DNA of 64,000 nt, from the NCBI RefSeq assembly GCF_001865015.1, contig NZ_MJGV01000019.1:62001-126000 (forward strand), given 5' to 3'. Below the pieces are notes generated by a model, which made no database searches, was not told the origin of the DNA, and was given only the letters and a program-made list of their open reading frames with translations. The DNA comes from Curtobacterium sp. MMLR14_010. GTDB taxonomy: Bacteria; Actinomycetota; Actinomycetes; Actinomycetales; Microbacteriaceae. Each line of letters opens with the position of its first letter. Position 1 is the stretch's first letter. The position numbers and the translations under genes are program-made. Positions 45,376-54,100 of this stretch are shown here, one piece after another.

Positions 45376-46560
45376 ATGCCCGCGTCCCACCGCCCCCGTC
45401 TGCTCGTCCTCGCGTCGACGTTCCCCGCGACGCCTGACGACGGCGTCCCCGCGTTCGTGCTCGACCTCGCTCGACAGGAAGCCACCGAGTTCGACACCGC
45501 CGTGCTCACGCCGCGGGTGTCCGGTGGCGCCCGCTCGGAGACCATCGACGGCGTCCGGGTCGTGCGGTTCCCCTACTTCCCCCGCCGGTTCGAGGACCTC
45601 GCCGACGGCGCCATCCTCGACAACCTCAAGGAACGGCGTTCGCGCATCGTGCAGGTGCCGGCGCTCCTCGCCGCGCAGTACGTCGCCGTCCGCCGTGCCG
45701 TGCGCGCCTTCCGCCCCGACGTCGTCCACGCGCACTGGGCGATCCCGCAGGCCCTCGTCGCGGTGCTCGCCGCGCCGGGCGTCCCGATCGTCGTCACCAC
45801 GCACGGCGGCGACGTCTACGCCCTGCGCGCCGCGCCCCTCGTGGCGCTGAAGCGCTGGGTGTTCTCCCGCTCCGCCCGCGTCACGACCGTCAACGGCGAG
45901 ATGCGTGAGCGCCTGACCGAGTGGGGCGTGCCCGAGGCCCGTTCGAGCGTCATCCCGATGGGCGTCGACCTCGCGCCGGCCCTCGCCGCACGCGACCGCG
46001 TCGAGCGGCGCCCCGGCCGGGTCGTCGCCGTCGGTCGGCTCGTCGAGAAGAAGGGCTTCGGCAACCTCCTCGAGGCGCTGCGCGGCATCGACGACCTGCC
46101 GTGGGAGCTCGTCGTGGTCGGTGACGGCCCCTGGCGCGAGCGGCTCGAGCGCCAGGCCGCCGGGCTCCCGGTGACGTTCCTCGGGCAGCGCGGCAAGACC
46201 GAGGTCCTCGAGACGCTGGCGTCCGCGACCGCCGTGGCCCTGCCGTCGGTCGCGGCGGCGAACGGCGACCAGGAGGGCCTGCCGGTCACCCTGCTCGAGG
46301 CCGCCGCCGTCGGTGCCGCGATCGTCGCGAGCGACCTGCCCGGCATCCGCGACGTCGTCGAGCAGGACGTCTCCGGGGTGCTCGTCACGCCGGGCAACGT
46401 GCCGGAGCTCCGCGCCGGTCTCCGTCGGGCGCTGACCGACGCCGACGCCCGCGCGCGGTGGCAGGACGGCGCGACGGCGTCGGCGCAGGACTTCTCGACG
46501 GAGCGGATCGGCGAGCGCTACCGCGCCGTGCTGCGGGACGCGGTCGCCGACCGGCGCTGA
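45376..46560 (+). CDS. GT4 family glycosyltransferase
   Basis: 394 residues from ATG 45376, with GGAGG about ten bases upstream. Motifs are VLASTFPATPDDGVPAFVLDL, VHAHWAIPQAL, VVTTHGGDVYAL, AVGRLVEKKGFGNLLEAL and EGLPVTLLEAAAVGAAIV (Ex7E). It resembles colanic-acid/capsule-type GT4 enzymes. It is divergent from the pyruvyl transferase and ends 13 bp before the ugd stop. Confidence 0.9.
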   Translation: MPASHRPRLLVLASTFPATPDDGVPAFVLDLARQEATEFDTAVLTPRVSGGARSETIDGVRVVRFPYFPRRFEDLADGAILDNLKERRSRIVQVPALLAAQYVAVRRAVRAFRPDVVHAHWAIPQALVAVLAAPGVPIVVTTHGGDVYALRAAPLVALKRWVFSRSARVTTVNGEMRERLTEWGVPEARSSVIPMGVDLAPALAARDRVERRPGRVVAVGRLVEKKGFGNLLEALRGIDDLPWELVVVGDGPWRERLERQAAGLPVTFLGQRGKTEVLETLASATAVALPSVAAANGDQEGLPVTLLEAAAVGAAIVASDLPGIRDVVEQDVSGVLVTPGNVPELRAGLRRALTDADARARWQDGATASAQDFSTERIGERYRAVLRDAVADRR

Positions 46561-46573
46561 CCCGGCAGGGGGC

Positions 46574-47881
46574 CTAGCGCCCCATGCCGTGGTGCTCGAA
46601 GCCCGCGGCCGTCCAGGCGTCACGGTCCAGGCAGTTCCGGCCGTCGACCACGACCGGCCGCGCCACGAGCGACGCCACCGCGGTCGGGTCGAGCTCGCGG
46701 AACTCGTTCCACTCGGTCAGCACGAGCAACAGGTCGGCCCCACGGACGGCCTCGTCCGCGCTGTCGACGTAGTGCACCTCGGGGTGGATGCGGGCGGCCG
46801 TGCCGTTGGCCTCGGGGTCGTACGCCGAGACGACGGCGCCGAGTTCGTGCAGTCGCGCGGTGATGTCGAGCGCCGGCGAGTCACGGACGTCGTCCGAGTT
46901 CGGCTTGAAGGCCAGCCCGAGCACGGCCACGCGCTTGCCGGTGACGTCGCCGCCGAGCAGTTCCTCGGCGAGGGTGACGACGTGGGCGCGACGACGCAGG
47001 TTGATGGCGTCGACGTCGGCCAGGAAGGCCAGTGACTCACCGACGCCCAGCTCGGTCGCCCGGGCCTGGAACGCGCGGATGTCCTTCGGCAGACAGCCCC
47101 CGCCGAACCCGAGGCCGGCGTTCAGGAACTTGCGGCCGATGCGGGCGTCGTGCCCGATCGCGTCGGCGAGCGCCGTGACGTCGGCGCCGACGACCTCGGC
47201 GATCTCGGCCATCGCGTTGATGAAGGAGATCTTCGTCGCCAGGAACGCGTTCGCGCTGACCTTGACGAGCTCGGCGGTGGCCAGGTCGACCACCAGGCGC
47301 GGGGTCCCCTCGGCCAGGGTCGTGGCGTAGACCTCGTCGAGCGCGGCCACGGCGGACTCCCCCGCGGCTCCCGACGGCACGCCGTACACCAGGCGGTCCG
47401 GCGAGATGGTGTCCTGCACGGCGAAGCCCTCGCGGAGGAACTCGGGGTTCCAGACCAGCGTCGCGCCGGGCACGGCCTCGGACACCGACTCCGCCAGGCG
47501 GGCGGCGGTGCCCACCGGGACGGTGGACTTGCCGACGACGAACTCGTCGGCGGCCACGTACTGCGTCAGCGCAGCCACGGCGGCGTCGACGTACGTCAGG
47601 TCCGCGGCGCCGGTCGGCCCCTGCGGCGTGCCGACGGCGACGAAGTGGACGCGGGCGCCCGCGACCTCGGACATGTCCGTGGTGAAGCGGATCCGCCCGG
47701 AAGCCAGGGCCTCGCTGAGGATCTCGGGGAGTCCCGGTTCGAAGAACGGGGCGTCGCCGGCGGCGAGCCGCTCGATCTTCACCGGGTCGACGTCGACCGC
47801 GACGACCTCGTGTCCGAGTTTGGCCATGGAAGCGGCGTGCACGGCACCGAGGTAACCGCAGCCGATGACTGAGATGCGCAC
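46574..47881 (-). CDS. ugd: UDP-glucose 6-dehydrogenase
   Basis: 435 residues from GTG 47881. It oxidises UDP-glucose to UDP-glucuronate in two NAD-dependent steps. Motifs are ISVIGCGYLGAVHAASMA, VGTPQGPTGAADLTYV, STVPVGTA, NPEFLREGFAV and GFGGGCLPKDIRAF, which holds the catalytic Cys. It supplies an acidic sugar that may enter the surface glycan. Confidence 0.95.
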   Translation of the reverse strand: MRISVIGCGYLGAVHAASMAKLGHEVVAVDVDPVKIERLAAGDAPFFEPGLPEILSEALASGRIRFTTDMSEVAGARVHFVAVGTPQGPTGAADLTYVDAAVAALTQYVAADEFVVGKSTVPVGTAARLAESVSEAVPGATLVWNPEFLREGFAVQDTISPDRLVYGVPSGAAGESAVAALDEVYATTLAEGTPRLVVDLATAELVKVSANAFLATKISFINAMAEIAEVVGADVTALADAIGHDARIGRKFLNAGLGFGGGCLPKDIRAFQARATELGVGESLAFLADVDAINLRRRAHVVTLAEELLGGDVTGKRVAVLGLAFKPNSDDVRDSPALDITARLHELGAVVSAYDPEANGTAARIHPEVHYVDSADEAVRGADLLLVLTEWNEFRELDPTAVASLVARPVVVDGRNCLDRDAWTAAGFEHHGMGR

Positions 47882-47899
47882 GGGACGACGGTACCGGAA

Positions 47900-48463
47900 C
47901 TACCGACGGTGCACGTCGCCCCACGACGGCCGGTCGGGTCCGCCGACGATCTCGTCCCAGTCCGGCTCGCGGTGTCGGCGCCGGGCCTCGTGGGCCTCCA
48001 CCATGTCGTGCAGCACCGCGACGACCAGGTCGGCGTGGGGCACGTCGGCCAGCACCACGGCCGGGTCGTCCCCCGGGAACACGAGCACGTCCCCGGAGCG
48101 GAACAGCCCCTGCAGCCCACGGCGCCGCACGGTCACGTCGTAGCCCCGCGAGTGCAGCAGCTCCCGACGCGTCCTGGTGCCGAGGCCGTGCACGACGACC
48201 AGCCGCCTGGTGGTGACGACGTAGCGGCGGGTCATCCAGCGGACGAGCGGCACGATGCCGCCGAACAGCACCAGCGCGACGACGAGCACTGCGATCACGG
48301 CGTTGACCCAGGCGTACTGCGCCTGGAACACCCCGAAGCCGAAGCCGCCGGCCGCTGCCACGAGCACCACGAAGACCGCGGGACGCACCAGGCTGCGCGC
48401 GTGCGGCCGCAGCCGCGCGACGACGCGTTCTGGCGGGGGCTCGGCGGTCATGGCGTCATGCAT
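47900..48463 (-). CDS. PH-domain (bPH2-type) membrane protein
   Basis: About 187 residues from ATG 48463 (a second in-frame ATG lies at 48451). The N-terminal ~20 residues are cytoplasmic, then two membrane segments (~27-44 and ~53-72), then a bacterial PH-like domain with RYVVTTRRLVVVHGLGTR and HSRGYDVTVRRRG. Such proteins are common in actinobacteria; the function is unknown. It overlaps birA by 8 bp, so translational coupling is likely. Confidence 0.8.
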   Translation of the reverse strand: MHDAMTAEPPPERVVARLRPHARSLVRPAVFVVLVAAAGGFGFGVFQAQYAWVNAVIAVLVVALVLFGGIVPLVRWMTRRYVVTTRRLVVVHGLGTRTRRELLHSRGYDVTVRRRGLQGLFRSGDVLVFPGDDPAVVLADVPHADLVVAVLHDMVEAHEARRRHREPDWDEIVGGPDRPSWGDVHRR

Positions 48464-49304
48464 ACCGCAGGTGGGTGACGTCCCCGACGGCGACGCCCCT
48501 GCTGACGCCGTCTCGATCCCGGATCGTGATGCGGCCGTCGTCGTCGATCCCGGTGGCGTCCGCCTCGACGACGCTGCCGTCGGGCAGCTCCAGCCGGACC
48601 CGCGCGCCGATCGTGCCGCAGACGGACCGGACGTGGGACCGGACCGCGTCGGCGTCCGCACCGCCCGTCGTCAGGGCGACCACGGCCTCCCGGACGCCCG
48701 TGACGAAGCCGGACAGCACCGCGTCTGCCAGGCCGGCCGCGTCGCCGGTCGCGCCCGCCGCGACGAGCGAGGTCGCGTTCGGCGTCGGCAGCGCGTCGGC
48801 TGGGATGGTGAGGTTCACGCCGGCTCCGACGACGACCGCGCCGTCGTCCGCCACCTGGCAGAGGATGCCGCAGACCTTGCGGCCGTCGACCAGGACGTCG
48901 TTGGGCCACTTCACGAGCACCCGTTCCGTCCCATCCGGTCGGGAGGCTCGACTCGCGTCCGTTCCGTCGGTCACGTCGTCGGGTGCCGGCTCCAGGGCCG
49001 CGCGCACCGCGTCGCGCATCGCCGCGCCCGCCACGAGCGGCAGCCAGCCGCGGTCGCGGTCGTCGAGGTCGGCGCGCACCAGGACGCTGGCGGCGAGGGT
49101 CTGCCCGGTCGGGGCCGTCCACGAGCGGTCGAGACGTCCGCGGCCCGCCGTCTGGTCGAGCGTCGCGACGACGCTGCCGTGCGGCAGGCCGGACGCTGCC
49201 TGGAGCAGGTCGGCGTTCGTCGACCCGGTCGACTCCCGGACGTCGAGGACCGCTCCCGAGGACTCGACGGCGGCACGGGAACGCGGGAGCTCGGGTGTGG
49301 ACAT
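48456..49304 (-). CDS. birA: biotin-[acetyl-CoA-carboxylase] ligase with an extra loop
   Basis: 282 residues from ATG 49304. It attaches biotin to the BCCP lysine, such as the one encoded at 57091-58869. Motifs are VRESTGSTNADLLQAA, TAGRGRLDRSWTAP, VKWPNDVLVDGRKVCGIL and VVVGAGVNLT. It lacks an N-terminal DNA-binding domain, so it is the non-regulatory type. Residues ~105-128 form an insertion before the KWPND motif that contains a copy of the dispersed GGAGGCTCG element (48935-48950). Confidence 0.94.
   Translation of the reverse strand: MSTPELPRSRAAVESSGAVLDVRESTGSTNADLLQAASGLPHGSVVATLDQTAGRGRLDRSWTAPTGQTLAASVLVRADLDDRDRGWLPLVAGAAMRDAVRAALEPAPDDVTDGTDASRASRPDGTERVLVKWPNDVLVDGRKVCGILCQVADDGAVVVGAGVNLTIPADALPTPNATSLVAAGATGDAAGLADAVLSGFVTGVREAVVALTTGGADADAVRSHVRSVCGTIGARVRLELPDGSVVEADATGIDDDGRITIRDRDGVSRGVAVGDVTHLRYA
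48935..48950. repeat. GGAGGCTCG-family half element inside birA
   Basis: The plus strand reads CCGGTCGGGAGGCTCG, the left arm of the dispersed element with one change. It encodes part of a non-conserved loop in BirA and keeps the frame open. Confidence 0.6.
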
Positions 49305-49378
49305 GCGTGCAAATGTACGGGCAGGAACCGTGCGGGTCCTCCAACGGCCCGGTCTCGGCACGCCGGTAGGGTGAGCGG

Positions 49379-50974
49379 GTGACTCAAGGTGACACCCCCG
49401 ATCTCTCCACGACGGCCGGCCGGCTCGCCGACCTCCGCGTGCGGTACCACGAAGCCGTGACCGCAGCGGGCGAAGCCGCCATCGCGAAGCAGCACGCCAA
49501 GGGCAAGACGACGGCGCGCGAGCGGATCGAGCAGCTCCTCGACGAGAACTCCTTCGTCGAGCTCGACGAGTTCGTCCGGCACCGCACCCACGCCTTCGGC
49601 ATGGAGGCCAAGCGGCCCTACGGCGACGCGGTCGTCACCGGCTTCGGCACCATCCACGGCCGCCAGGTCGCGGTGTACGCGCAGGACTTCACCGTCTTCG
49701 GCGGCTCCCTCGGCGAGGTCGCCGGCGAGAAGATCATCAAGGTGATGGAGCACGCCATGAAGACGGGTGTGCCGATCATCGGCATCCTCGACTCCGGCGG
49801 GGCCCGGATCCAAGAGGGCGTCGTCGCGCTCGGCAAGTACGGCGAGATCTTCCGCCTCAACACCGCGGCCTCCGGGGTCATCCCGCAGATCTCGATCGTG
49901 ATGGGCCCGGCTGCCGGCGGTGCGGTGTACTCCCCCGCGCTCACCGACTTCGTGATCATGGTCGACAAGACCAGCCACATGTTCGTCACCGGCCCCGACG
50001 TCATCAAGACCGTCACGGGCGAGGACGTCGGCTTCGAGGAGCTCGGCGGCGCCCAGACGCACAACGCCGTGTCCGGTGTCGCGCACTACCTGGCCGAGGA
50101 CGAGTCCGACGCGCTCGACTACGCCAGGTCGCTCATCGGCTTCCTGCCGGACAACAACCTCTCCGACGCCCCCGCGTACGACGTCGCCCCCGAGCTCGAG
50201 ACCACCGACGCGGACCGCGAGCTCGACGTCGTCATCCCGGACTCGACGAACCAGCCGTACGACGTCACCCAGATCATCGAGCACGTCGTCGACGACGGGG
50301 ACTTCCTCGAGGTCCAGCCGCTCTTCGCGCCGAACATCCTCATCGGGTTCGGTCGGGTCGAGGGCCGCACGGTCGGCATCATCGCGAACCAGCCGCAGGC
50401 GATGGCCGGCACGCTGAACATCGACGCCGGCGAGAAGGCCGCGCGCTTCGTCCGGTTCTGCGACGCGTTCAGCATCCCGATCCTGACCCTCGTCGACGTG
50501 CCCGGCTACCTGCCCGGCACCGACCAGGAGTGGACCGGGGTCATCCGCCGCGGCGCCAAGCTCCTGTACGCCTACGCCGAGGCCACCGTCCCCCTCGTCA
50601 CGGTGATCACGCGCAAGGCCTACGGCGGGGCGTACATCGTGATGGGCTCGAAGCAGCTCGGCGCGGACATCAACCTGGCGTGGCCGACCGCCGAGATCGC
50701 CGTGATGGGCGGTCAGGGTGCGGTCAACATCCTGTACCGGTCCGAGATCAAGCGCGCCGAGGACGCCGGCGAGGACGTCGCCGCCGTGCGCTCCCGTCTG
50801 GCGAACGAGTACACGTACAACGTGGCCTCGCCGTACCTGGCGGCCGAACGCGGCGAGCTCGACGGCATCATCCAGCCGCACGCCACCCGCGTCTCCGTGA
50901 TCAAGGCGCTCCGGGCACTCCGGGGCAAGCGCGCGACGCTGCCGCCCAAGAAGCACGGGAACATCCCCCTGTGA
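49379..50974 (+). CDS. acyl-CoA carboxylase beta subunit (carboxyltransferase)
   Basis: 531 residues from GTG 49379. It transfers CO2 from biotin to acetyl- or propionyl-CoA. Motifs are [67 protein letters not shown] and [15 protein letters not shown]. It belongs to the actinobacterial AccD/PccB group and is followed by an epsilon subunit. With the alpha chain at 57091 it would form malonyl- or methylmalonyl-CoA synthesis. It is divergent from birA; no clear ribosome-binding site was seen. Confidence 0.95.
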   Translation: MTQGDTPDLSTTAGRLADLRVRYHEAVTAAGEAAIAKQHAKGKTTARERIEQLLDENSFVELDEFVRHRTHAFGMEAKRPYGDAVVTGFGTIHGRQVAVYAQDFTVFGGSLGEVAGEKIIKVMEHAMKTGVPIIGILDSGGARIQEGVVALGKYGEIFRLNTAASGVIPQISIVMGPAAGGAVYSPALTDFVIMVDKTSHMFVTGPDVIKTVTGEDVGFEELGGAQTHNAVSGVAHYLAEDESDALDYARSLIGFLPDNNLSDAPAYDVAPELETTDADRELDVVIPDSTNQPYDVTQIIEHVVDDGDFLEVQPLFAPNILIGFGRVEGRTVGIIANQPQAMAGTLNIDAGEKAARFVRFCDAFSIPILTLVDVPGYLPGTDQEWTGVIRRGAKLLYAYAEATVPLVTVITRKAYGGAYIVMGSKQLGADINLAWPTAEIAVMGGQGAVNILYRSEIKRAEDAGEDVAAVRSRLANEYTYNVASPYLAAERGELDGIIQPHATRVSVIKALRALRGKRATLPPKKHGNIPL

Positions 50975-51234
50975 CGGGCTCGCTGGACGGGGCGACGGCC
51001 GGCGACGTCTCGGACGGCGGTGCTGTCGCGGACGTCCGTGTCGTCGCCGGGGACCCGTCGCCCGAGGAACTCGCGGCCGTCATCGCCGTGCTGCAGCACC
51101 AGGCCGACCAAGCCGCTGCGGCGGGTCCGGCACGCGTCGAGGTCTCCCCGCGGGTCGGGTGGGAGTCCGCTGCGCGCGGGCTCCGCGGTCCGCTGCCGCA
51201 CGGTCCGGGAGCCTGGTCGCGGTCCCTCCGCTGA
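50971..51234 (+). CDS. acyl-CoA carboxylase epsilon subunit
   Basis: About 87 residues from GTG 50971, overlapping the beta subunit stop (GTGA). It carries the short family signature [20 protein letters not shown] with a C-terminal WSRSLR-type end. Epsilon subunits stabilise actinobacterial acyl-CoA carboxylase complexes. Confidence 0.88.
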   Translation: MTGSLDGATAGDVSDGGAVADVRVVAGDPSPEELAAVIAVLQHQADQAAAAGPARVEVSPRVGWESAARGLRGPLPHGPGAWSRSLR

Positions 51235-51248
51235 GCCGTCTGCACACC

Positions 51249-51280
51249 AGGGGTACGACGACGGCACTGGTTGTACCCCT
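51249..51280 (+). terminator. stem-loop after the acyl-CoA carboxylase genes
   Basis: AGGGGTAC at 51249-51256 pairs with GTACCCCT at 51273-51280, with a 16-nt loop, 15 bp after the epsilon stop. Confidence 0.6.
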
Positions 51281-51409
51281 CGCGTACCCACCGGTATCCG
51301 CCGGTTTCCGCGTTGCAGCGTGCACTTCCCCGCGTGCGCACCCCTCGACCGGGGGGCAGGAAACGCCGATGGGGACAGAACCCGCAGGAATTGTCCCCCA
51401 TAATGACGA

Positions 51410-51597
51410 CTGACACGGGGCTTGGCAGCAGGCATAGTAATCAGTGTTCGGTGTCCTTCTCAGAAGAACATCGCCGGTCAGTGGCCGACTAGGGTACGAC
51501 GTCACTGACCGCTGCGAGCCAGGGCGACATTCGGGTTGCCGCTCTGCCTCGGGTCGTGAACGGGCCGGTCGAGTTCTCGACCGGCCCGTTCCCCGTT
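51410..51597 (+). ncRNA. candidate small RNA gene
   Basis: A promoter-like pair CTGACA (51410-51415), 17-bp spacer, CATAGT (51433-51438) lies ahead of a ~150-nt stretch without a good open frame. The stretch ends in a strong stem-loop: 15 bp, loop GTTC, arms 51558-51572 and 51577-51591, followed by a C/T-rich run. Promoter, short unit and terminator together suggest an sRNA. I do not recognise a known family. Confidence 0.35.
51558..51591. terminator. strong stem-loop (15-bp perfect stem, GTTC loop)
   Basis: The arms 51558-51572 and 51577-51591 are exact inverted copies; CCCCGTTTCC follows on the plus strand. It does not directly follow any gene, which is why a small RNA upstream is considered. 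Confidence 0.75.
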
Positions 51598-51658
51598 TCC
51601 GGGCTCGTCCCGCGCTCGCGGCGTCGTTCCCGGGCCCGGCCCCGCTCCCGACTCGGAA

Positions 51659-51784
51659 CGACACCATCGCTGTCGTACGACCTCGACCTTGTCGCTTGAC
51701 GTGGCGGCGCGCCGACCGGGCGCCCGACGAGGCGGACCCGCGCCGAGCCTCCAGGCCGTCGCGACACCGTCGCTGTCGTACGAC
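51659..51784. repeat. two 23-bp direct repeats ~100 bp apart
   Basis: CGACACC(A/G)TCGCTGTCGTAC plus GAC occurs at 51659-51681 and 51762-51784 with one mismatch. Similar flanking sequence follows each copy (GACCTTGTCG and GACCATGTCG). Confidence 0.7.
51734..51762. repeat. half copy of the dispersed palindromic element
   Basis: GGACCCGCGCCGAGCCTCCA followed by GGCCGTC aligns closely with the copy inside maf (GGCCCGCACCGAGCCTCCAG). The left arm is not visible. Confidence 0.55.
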
Positions 51785-51810
51785 GACGACCATGTCGTCG
51801 CGACGCCGGC

Positions 51811-52863
51811 TCAGACCGTCTCGTGCCGGGGGATCTCGAGCCACACGGCGACGGCGGAGTCGTCGTCGTCCTCGTCGTCGGAGCCGGCGCCGAGCGCCGC
51901 AGACTCGCTCGCGGCGAGGTCGAGCCGCAGCCCGACCACCGTCACGGCTGCGTCGGCACCCTCCGGCACCGTCCGCACGATGACGTTGTCGGCGTCGTGC
52001 GCCTGTCGCAACGCGTCGGCGAGCTCGCTGTGGATGCGGCGGAGATCGTCGACCTCGAGCTCGTCGAGCCCGCCGTCGTCGTGGAGCTGCACCACGGCAC
52101 CGCGGCGCCGCAGTCGCATGACCTCGTCGCGGACGTCGTCGGAGAGCAGCGAGCGGCCGCGGATCTCGTCACGGATGGCCTGCTCGAGGTGCAGGCACTC
52201 GGTGCGCTCGTCGTCGGACAGACCACCGCAGGAGTCGATGATCCGCTGCAGCATCGGCCGGGCCATCCGCGTGGTCTGGCTCAGGCGGAACTGCCGCTCG
52301 AACACGTGGGCGTCCTGCGCGGCCTGCCAGTCGACGGTCTCCTGCTCGGCGCGGATGAAGTCGCGCTGGATCCGGATGGCACGGTTCATCGCCGCGGTGA
52401 ACGCCGACGCGATGACGACCCACGAGACGCTGCCGAGGACCCCGAGGCCACCGAACGCGTCGATGCCGGCCCAGGCGACGGTCGTGATCGTGAGGGCCAG
52501 CACACCGACCCAGGCGAAGGGGGCTCGCTGGCGGACGACGAGGATGACCATGAGCGTGCCGATGGCGGCCACCCACCAGGTGCCGTTCACGTGGTCCGCC
52601 CCCGGGGACGGGTCCACCACCGGCGCCGCGACGAGCGGCATCATGATCGCCGTCGCCAGGGCGAAGCACGCCGTCCAGACCGGCAGCGCCGACCCGCGCA
52701 CGAGCAGCGCCGCACCCGTGGCAGCCGCGTAGAGGACCATGCAGGCGATGATCGGCCCGACGTTCGGGACCCAGAACAGCGTCGTCGTCGCGAGGACCAG
52801 GTGGTAGAGCGAGAACAGCGCGGCGAGCCCGGTCGCGACGCCGGCGGGGACCGAGACCTTCAC
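51811..52863 (-). CDS. membrane protein resembling a degenerate histidine kinase
   Basis: About 350 residues from GTG 52863, overlapping the kinase stop (GTGA). Five or six membrane segments (residues 1-160) are followed by a helical cytoplasmic region with QRIIDSCGGLSDDERTECLH and a C-terminal alpha/beta part (RRRGAVVQLHDDGGLDELEVDDLRR). It has the layout of its neighbour but lacks a His-box and any N- or G-box of an ATPase domain. It probably acts as an accessory or regulator of the kinase. The last residues are acidic (GSDDEDDDDS). Confidence 0.65.
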   Translation of the reverse strand: MKVSVPAGVATGLAALFSLYHLVLATTTLFWVPNVGPIIACMVLYAAATGAALLVRGSALPVWTACFALATAIMMPLVAAPVVDPSPGADHVNGTWWVAAIGTLMVILVVRQRAPFAWVGVLALTITTVAWAGIDAFGGLGVLGSVSWVVIASAFTAAMNRAIRIQRDFIRAEQETVDWQAAQDAHVFERQFRLSQTTRMARPMLQRIIDSCGGLSDDERTECLHLEQAIRDEIRGRSLLSDDVRDEVMRLRRRGAVVQLHDDGGLDELEVDDLRRIHSELADALRQAHDADNVIVRTVPEGADAAVTVVGLRLDLAASESAALGAGSDDEDDDDSAVAVWLEIPRHETV

Positions 52864-54086
52864 GCGTCCACCGCCGCGGGTGCCGGCCAGGTGAGGACCA
52901 CGTGCGTGCCACGGCCCGGAGCGGTCCTGATCTCGGCGAGGCCGCCGGCCGAGGCCACGCGCTCGACGATCGACCGGCGGACGCCCAGGCGTTCCGCGGG
53001 GATGGCGTCGACGTCGAAGCCGGAGCCGTCGTCGGCGACCTCGACCTGGACGACTGCTCCCACCACCTCGTCGACCGTGATCCACCGCGCGACCCCGTCG
53101 CCGGCGTGCTGGACGCTGTTCACGGCTGCCTGCAACGCAGCCGAGGCGATGGCGTCAGCGGCTGCCGCCGGCAGGGTCGTGGGGCCGAGGGGACCGCCCT
53201 CCACGCGCACCGGAGCCGGCAGCGACGCCACCGCGTCGGTGATGCGCGCGCGGAGCTCCGGCAGCGCGACCGGGGGGACCTCACCGGGCCCGTCGGTGGC
53301 CGCGGCAGCGAGGTGGTCGAGCGCGTTCCGGGCCATCCGCGCGGACAGCGTCTTCGCGTCCGGGGTGTCGGCCCGGGCGGCGGAGAGCAGCGTGGTGAGC
53401 ACGCTGTCGTGCACGATCGCGTCGACCTGGACGCGCTCGACCTCGGTCGCGTGCTCCCGGATCGCGTGCGAGTACCGCCGGACCGCGGTCGCCTGCGCCG
53501 AGTCGACCGACGCCGCAGCCCGACGGAGCATCACGATGAGCACCAGGGCCGCGCCGCCCAGGATGCCGATGTTCACGCCTTCCAGGACCGCCGTGGTCAC
53601 CGAGACGCCGCCGCCGACCGGGGTGAGGCGGATGATGACGAACACGATCGGCACGACGGCGTTGTAGACGGTGGCCCGCCACGTGGCGAACCCCATCGCG
53701 GCGGCGATCGTCCCGATGTTGCAGAGCCACCAGGGCCACGGATGCTGCACGGTTGGGATGGCCTCCGCGACCGTGAACGGCCAGGAGACGAGCGCGAGGA
53801 GGAACAGCATCGCCGTGGCGATCTGCGCGGGCTGGACCAGGCGCTGCACGAAGACGGACGCCCCGACCAGGAAGAACGCCGCAGCGAGCACCGACGGCAC
53901 CACGACACCCCACACCGGGTCGAGGTAGGGCAGCTGCTTGGCGACCTGTGGCGCGTTGGCCAGCCCGAACCCGATCGCGAACACCGCGAGGAGGATCGCG
54001 AACGACCGCTCGACGGACCCCTGCGTGACCGTCGCCCGGACGCTCCGCGACGGGTCGGCACCGAACGGTGCGAGCTCGTTCGTCAT
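52860..54086 (-). CDS. sensor histidine kinase (NarL-partner type)
   Basis: 408 residues. Six membrane segments are seen up to about residue 190. A dimerisation helix follows with IVHDSVLTTLL, the probable phospho-accepting His226. A HATPase_c domain holds ALQAAVNSVQHAG (N-box), VEVADDGSGFDVD (G-box) and GRGTHVVLTWP. No periplasmic sensor domain is evident, so the signal is probably sensed in the membrane. It lies 14 bp downstream of its response regulator. Confidence 0.9.
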   Translation of the reverse strand: MTNELAPFGADPSRSVRATVTQGSVERSFAILLAVFAIGFGLANAPQVAKQLPYLDPVWGVVVPSVLAAAFFLVGASVFVQRLVQPAQIATAMLFLLALVSWPFTVAEAIPTVQHPWPWWLCNIGTIAAAMGFATWRATVYNAVVPIVFVIIRLTPVGGGVSVTTAVLEGVNIGILGGAALVLIVMLRRAAASVDSAQATAVRRYSHAIREHATEVERVQVDAIVHDSVLTTLLSAARADTPDAKTLSARMARNALDHLAAAATDGPGEVPPVALPELRARITDAVASLPAPVRVEGGPLGPTTLPAAAADAIASAALQAAVNSVQHAGDGVARWITVDEVVGAVVQVEVADDGSGFDVDAIPAERLGVRRSIVERVASAGGLAEIRTAPGRGTHVVLTWPAPAAVDA

Positions 54087-54100
54087 CGACGAGGACGGCG

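Larger units (their letters stand above)
51235..51810. other. 576-bp non-coding stretch
   Basis: No convincing gene is seen. From left: a terminator stem (51249-51280), a 7-bp stem GGGGACA/TGTCCCC (51371-51377 and 51392-51398), a promoter-like pair and a strong stem-loop (see the small RNA entry), two copies of a 23-bp direct repeat (51659-51681 and 51762-51784), and a partial palindromic element (51734-51762). It ends at the stop of the degenerate kinase. Confidence 0.7.

Noticed and set aside
51571..51578. SOS (LexA) box around GTCGAGTTCTCGAC
   Set aside because: The sequence is the loop and top of a long terminator stem and does not fit the actinobacterial CGAAC-N4-GTTCG pattern.
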